This document shows, in pieces, positions 58,346-64,000 of a DNA stretch of 64,000 nt. How positions within the stretch are numbered: position 1 is the first letter of the stretch; each line of letters begins with the position of its first letter. This DNA comes from Sphagnum magellanicum. Its lineage: Eukaryota; Streptophyta; Sphagnopsida; Sphagnales; Sphagnaceae. The stretch is from NCBI GenBank assembly GCA_021904315.1, contig CM038910.1:6076001-6140000 (forward strand), in the 5' to 3' direction. A model generated the notes under the pieces. The model worked only from the letters and a program-made list of their open reading frames with translations, was not told the origin of the DNA and ran no database searches. Made by a program: the position numbers and the translations under genes.

Positions 58346-61300
58346 AACAAATGTCTAACATTTTAAGGACTATAAAAAACAACTTTGGATTTTTTATTAT
58401 TTTACATTATTATAGTTGTAATGGATTGTTGTATGCCAATAGATAAAATGATGTCTTGTTAAATTAATAAAAATATTTTAAAATAATTTGGATATGATGT
58501 AAATTTTATTTTGAGTCCTGTAAACTAATTATATCAAGTGTTTAAATTGCATTGTTTTAAAGGAATCAAAAGGAATGCATAAAATCATACAATTCATTTC
58601 AAACTTTTTGTACAACAAAAACATGTCCCCTTCTATGAAAGTACATGTTCATTGGATGAACTTGATGAAAAACCAAATCATACAAAAATGTTAAAGTTTT
58701 GAAAATTTGAAGGAAAAGGCTATAAGGCAAAAGACTCATTTCTTTAACTATTTGACAAAAAAATTATGTTCAATGGGTTCAAAATGTCTAGCTTTAGGTG
58801 TAGGTCACATGTGCAAGAAATAAACTTGCCAAAAAACATGTTTGATTATCCATTAAAATTCATTTTGAAATTTTATGGGATTTTCTACATTTCTAGCTAT
58901 AAACCAAAATATTCATACACAATTATGAATGAATGTGAAAACTCACCACACTCACATGAATTATCTTAAATTGGACTAATCAATTTTCTCACTTAAATTT
59001 GTTTCAAATAAATGTTATTTACAAAAAGTAACCCCACAAAACACATAGTCTTTTTTTCTTTTTTTGGTACCCCAACTGCAAGTAGACCACCCATTATATC
59101 ACAAGTTGCTTACAAAAAAAATAACACACACATAAACACAAAACCACTCCAACCCCACATACATAGAACCCAAAGAAAAAATAATAGTTTCCAACAACTC
59201 GATTAGCAACTTTTATTCTTGTTGAGTTCCATAAACTAGTCCATAAATAACAAACCTTATAACATCAAACTTGGATAGAAAAAATGAAGGTCGTGGTCAA
59301 ATGGAAAGAGAAGGGATAATTAAAATTAAGAATTAAGGTTTAGGGTTTAGATTGATCACCTGATTTTCATTAACCTACATCTTTTCAAAGTATCTAACTT
59401 TTTCAATCAACTAATAATTTTTCTCAACTAAAACAATGTCAACCTTCATATAATCCTTTAAATATGCATTTGGTGTACAATTCAAATACAAGTCACCAAG
59501 CCAATTTTTTACCACTATGAAATATATTCTAAATTTTCCATTTGTAAATGATAGTGCTTTGTTACCCAAATTTTTGTAATAGGTGAGAGAAATTAATAGG
59601 TGATTCAACCTAACATGTTATATAATTTGATAGGTGATAGGTTATCGTGTTAGGTGACATGTAGTTAATCTACTAGTGGAAAACATAACATGTAGTTGAT
59701 AAAACAAATAATTTGTAGAACATGTAGTTTGTAACAAGTAATTAAATTTTTAAATGTTTGGACTATTAATGTACATATTGGCTAATGGTTGTTTAAATGG
59801 TCTCATCAAACTATTTAATTTTTGAACTAACATGTATATAAGTAGGAAAAAGAACATGAGGAGGGAGTTGATTTCATTTTATGTTTTTCATTTCAAACTT
59901 ACAATGGAAAATAAAGCACTTCTATTTTCTGTTTTCTTTTTTGTAATTTAACTTGTGTACATTAGTTTTCATTTAGAGTTTTGAACTATACATAGGATTT
60001 AGAGATTTTTTTAAAATGTCCATGTTGCTAAAAATAGAAAAAATTCAAGAACATTGATGGGAAATATATTAAAACCCTGTTAACATTTAATGACCATGTA
60101 GTGGATCAAAATTCAAAGCATTCATGCTTATAATTTTTAGTTATATCATCAAGTAATAGATCAAAATTGAAAAGCATTAGCATTTGCAAATTCTAATTTA
60201 TATCACATTTTTTATTTTTTTGTGCATTTTAAAAATATTATTGTTGTTTCTTGATTTATTTTGAAAACATTAGGAAATAGATTGAAGTTATTGTAAATTT
60301 TTTGAGGGAAATAAAATGTCCATTCTATAAATAAATAAATAAAAATCTGATTGACGAGAGGAATTAATCTAATTTTATGTTTAAAAATAATGCAAATGTT
60401 TTAATAAAACCTATTGATTTCAAGAGATATTAAGAGCAGTCACCAAAATTCTTTTTAAGAAATTAGATTAGGTTATACATCAACATGCATTAAAACCTAC
60501 ACAAATGCAAATAACAAATGAAACCTACGAAAAATGAATTGATGAATGCACCAAACATGGATGCAACATAATGGGTAGAAGACAAGGATCAACATCAAAT
60601 TACAACTAAACCAATTGTGTAGAAGGACCCAACCATGTACCTTCAACCATTCACCAAGTTACACCACAAACTTCAACCCAATAATGGGTATCAAACATTC
60701 ACAATGGTGGTGATAACGAACTTGTTCAACAATTTGATGAAGTTGTTTCAGCATGACAATAATGGTGATCTACAACCCTTAGTTATTTCATACTTAAAAT
60801 AGTGGTATTTACACCAACAATAATATTTACTAGTTTGCAAAATCATTAGCCAAATCCCAACATCACTTTAATAACCATCAATTTAGATATGGAATGAATC
60901 CAACTTATAAGCAAGTTGGAACAACTTTGTTGCATTGATTGAAAACCTTCTAATTAATTAATTTCCAAGCCACATTTGGAACCTATTGAACCTTTGATGA
61001 AGGACTACACACCAACATGTCATTTGGCCAACCAAAATGGTTCCTAGTCAAGGTGAAAGGTTAAAAATTCTATATAATACACTATATTCAAGAGAAAATA
61101 TGGGTATTGAAACTATAACCTATTTTTATTGTTAACAAAAGAGAATCAATTTAATCATTGTGCCTTTGTTAATGATAGATTAAGACAACTATTGAAGGAT
61201 GAAATGATGAACGTTCATCAACCTATCATTCCAACCATTACAAGTATAAATTACCAATGTACCTATGTAGAATTCAAGCCATGAATCCTAACATTGGTTA

Positions 61301-64000
61301 TATGGTAGTACATGTTAGTTATTAACCAACATGGCAATTGCCTATTAATTATATGGTCATTTGTACCAAATAGGACCAATGTTTTACCTACATCTACATA
61401 CTTAATGTGGTATAATGTCATACCCCTTTATGTATTTTTAGATCTTAATTTGTATCTAGCATATCCTAATAGAACAAAAGGATTTGATCCTTATCATAAG
61501 CATGGATTTCTTGGACATGGGCCTAGGCTCTTTAAACACATGCCATTTTTAACACACTACCAAGTTAGGCAAAAACTTTATAGTTAGATGAAAACCCCAA
61601 TATGGATGAAGACATGAAATATATTTTAAGATATACATAAATATGATATACAAAATTGTGAACAACCCAAGGCCAAATAAGCATAGATTTTAAAACCTAG
61701 GGCCAAATATGCATGAACTTTAAAACCCAGGGTCAATATTTGTGAACTATTAGACCAAAGCAAATATTGCATGGGTTGTTTAGACCTTGGGTCTGTTGGG
61801 GTGGTTGAAAAACCCTTATAGAAAAAAATTTGAAATCACCTAGCATATTTTTATATGTGCTCCTAGAATTTTTTGGATTCCAAATGCTTAGATCAAATAT
61901 TGCATTCTGATTGGACAAAAATCATGAGCCAAGGCTTGCTACAAGCATGCCATTTTGCTATTCCATAACTATATGCTTGGTAGTTCACATGTATGTTTTG
62001 TATGTTTGTTGCATTGAAACAAAGGACACAAGTCATTTCTTCAAAACCATAGCTTGAATGTAAAATGAAATTTCATAATTGATCATTTTATGTTTCAAAG
62101 AAGCTCATCATGTTCTCTCCCCACCAAACCATTCTTAAAACAAAATCATTTTCCCAAAATAAAATAAGTTAGTTGAAGCTTAATTGTTGAAATGGTTTGT
62201 ATTTTTTATTTTTTACAAATATAAATGCATTTATACATCTTTGATCAATCATAGAAACACTTTGGCAACATAATCAAAATCTCACATCAGAGGGTTTTAA
62301 TCTTGTCCTTCAATTTATTTTTCTTGTGCACTTCCACAAACTTTTCAACAATTTCACCATTCTTTAGTAAAACCACAAAATTAGATGAGTAATTGGTTAG
62401 CAAGCATTGTTCATCATACATGCCATTCCCATATTCTTGAAAAGCAACGCTCTTTCTATACAAATGTTGTAAATTTGCTGAACCAATTATATAAATTGTG
62501 CATAAAATCCAAGAAAGTAAATCAATGTTGAACTATTTTCAATTTCAAGATTGAAGCAACCATCAACATGAATGACTTTGAAATTTTTTTGTACATGCTG
62601 GTCACCAACATTTTGATGGTATTTGGATCCTTAGATCCTCTCTTCGAACATGACTTATTGAATGGTAAGGACAAAATGCAAGGAGATTGGGAAACGATCA
62701 AGATCCTGGATGATGGTTGTTGTTCCCATTTTCAAGACATGCAATCTCCTAAATTTGATATTTGTATCAAAAGGAGAAAACATAAGGACCACCTTTGTAT
62801 CTAGTAAAGGTTTTATAAGTTTTGTGATGTCCTATTTGTTGACTTTGGGTTGGTGTGTAATATTTGTGGTAACACATTTGAAGTGCATGATGGAACAACA
62901 AGACATCAAGGATAGGCTTTAAGATCAAAATTTGAATAGTAAGAAACAAAATTTGAATCAATTATAAGTTCAATACAAATGGAATCACACTAGCCACTTG
63001 TATGCAAATATGATGTTTTCCAAAGTTCTATCATAGGTTTTTACTAGCCAAAAATTATTTTTGAATCAAATATTAAGATAAAGTTGGTATGAAAGTTTTA
63101 AATATTGCCTAAAGCTAAGCCACATTGGTATGAATAGGTGGGTATCACATGGAGGGCTTGTTTTTAGGCCAAATTTCAAGTTAGTTTAGATGAGAATTGC
63201 ATCCTTTGGAATTGTTAAGGTACCAAATGGGTTTAAATCCAATACTCATGGATGTTATAAAAGAACCCCCAAGTCAAATTCTTTGGCTAATAAAGCTTAT
63301 ATAAAATAGCTACAAAATAGTGGGTGCTTAGTAGTAAAGACTTAAAGTCAAGACTTCTTTGATCTCAAGTAATGTTTTTACCACCAGGCCATAAACTTTA
63401 TTTTGTAAATACAAAAGAAACATTTTTATCATTGTCCCATAATCCTACAAGTGGTTATAAGATGCCTAGTACTCAACCTCTACTTAAAACTCTACATCTA
63501 TACTCTTCAGCTCTCTTTTATCTATTAAACGGTAATTGTCTAAATCCGTTGATGGTCAACAAGAGTGCCTTGGATATGATATCATGACATTGTGGAAATG
63601 AACAATTCTATTCAAAATTCGTTTTCTTTTACTACTACTTGGAAGCTCACTAAAAGATTCTAAACTCTACTTGTGCAATGTTACAAAATTGTAAACATCT
63701 CCCAAAGTCCATAATTTTATAGGGTCGCTATGAGATTACTATATTCAATGGCCTATTGGGAACTATTTACATTTTTTTGGATTGTTTGGATGGGACTGAC
63801 TACACTAAAACGTTACAATTGGCAAAACAATTATGTTTCCTACTTGTGTCACGCATGTTATGTGTAATATGTAATTGTGATCACTTCACTGGCCTTTTGG
63901 CCTTATGTGGCTTCATATCATTTTTGTTTGCCTTCTTGTTCATGCCATGTGTCTAATTCATGTTTTTTAACGACTATTATTCCTATACTTTTTCATTTGT
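58346..64000. other. AT-rich intergenic DNA, no gene identified
   Basis: Many short frames on both strands, none with a recognisable motif, consistent codon use or splice structure. A double TTTAGGG-like unit lies near 59335-59350 and an (AAAT)n run near 60325-60345. Nothing else is supported. Confidence 0.4.

Overview
The window looks like nuclear DNA of a land plant. Three spliced protein-coding genes can be read from their splice-site structure, all on the minus strand: a JAGGED-type single C2H2 zinc-finger protein (30194-33655), ribonuclease H2 subunit B (43305-47813) and adenine phosphoribosyltransferase (49119-50895). They sit in very AT-rich DNA full of decayed retroelements, small DNA elements and tandem repeats. 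The JAGGED-type finger is a plant family, and Copia elements with an initiator-Met primer site are typical of plants. The exact lineage cannot be fixed from sequence alone. The long Ser/Gln/Gly-rich tail on the zinc-finger protein and the dense AT-rich repeats would fit a seed-free plant, but that is only a guess.

Layout. 0.4-2.4 kb: four 190-bp tandem repeats, a 26-bp minisatellite, and an unrecognised 140-codon ORF with a TATA box, good ATG context and an AATAAA signal. 2.4-4.97 kb: decayed coding-like DNA and a GC-richer block. 4.97-10.77 kb: a complete but dead Ty1/Copia element (minus strand) with paired LTRs, PBS, PPT and a target duplication. 10.8-14.5 kb: a decayed plus-strand ORF ending at a polypurine-like tract. 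14.5-29.5 kb: AT-rich DNA with a second decayed unknown gene (about 16.9-20.2 kb, minus). 29.5-33.9 kb: the JAGGED-like gene. 34.0-35.0 kb: possible exon remnants. 35.2-40.5 kb: a second, older Copia element with a 610-bp terminal-inverted-repeat element inside it. 41.3-41.6 kb: a 105-bp triplication. 43.3-50.9 kb: RNase H2B and APT in tandem. 51.4-52.5 kb: a LINE 3' fragment followed by 64-bp repeats. 52.5-64 kb: AT-rich DNA with two inverted tRNA-derived SINE-like heads, a (GGTA)n array and a second small TIR element.

Function. RNase H2B (genome maintenance, removal of ribonucleotides from DNA) and APT (adenine salvage) are housekeeping genes; the JAGGED-like factor is probably a developmental regulator. 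Nothing suggests that the three act as one system. I found no clear new multi-gene system. The most original items are the 140-codon mini-gene with its repeat-loaded upstream region, the two related small TIR elements, the inverted SINE-like pair, and the splice-site oddities of RNase H2B (a GC-AG intron and a (GT)11 tract abutting an acceptor).
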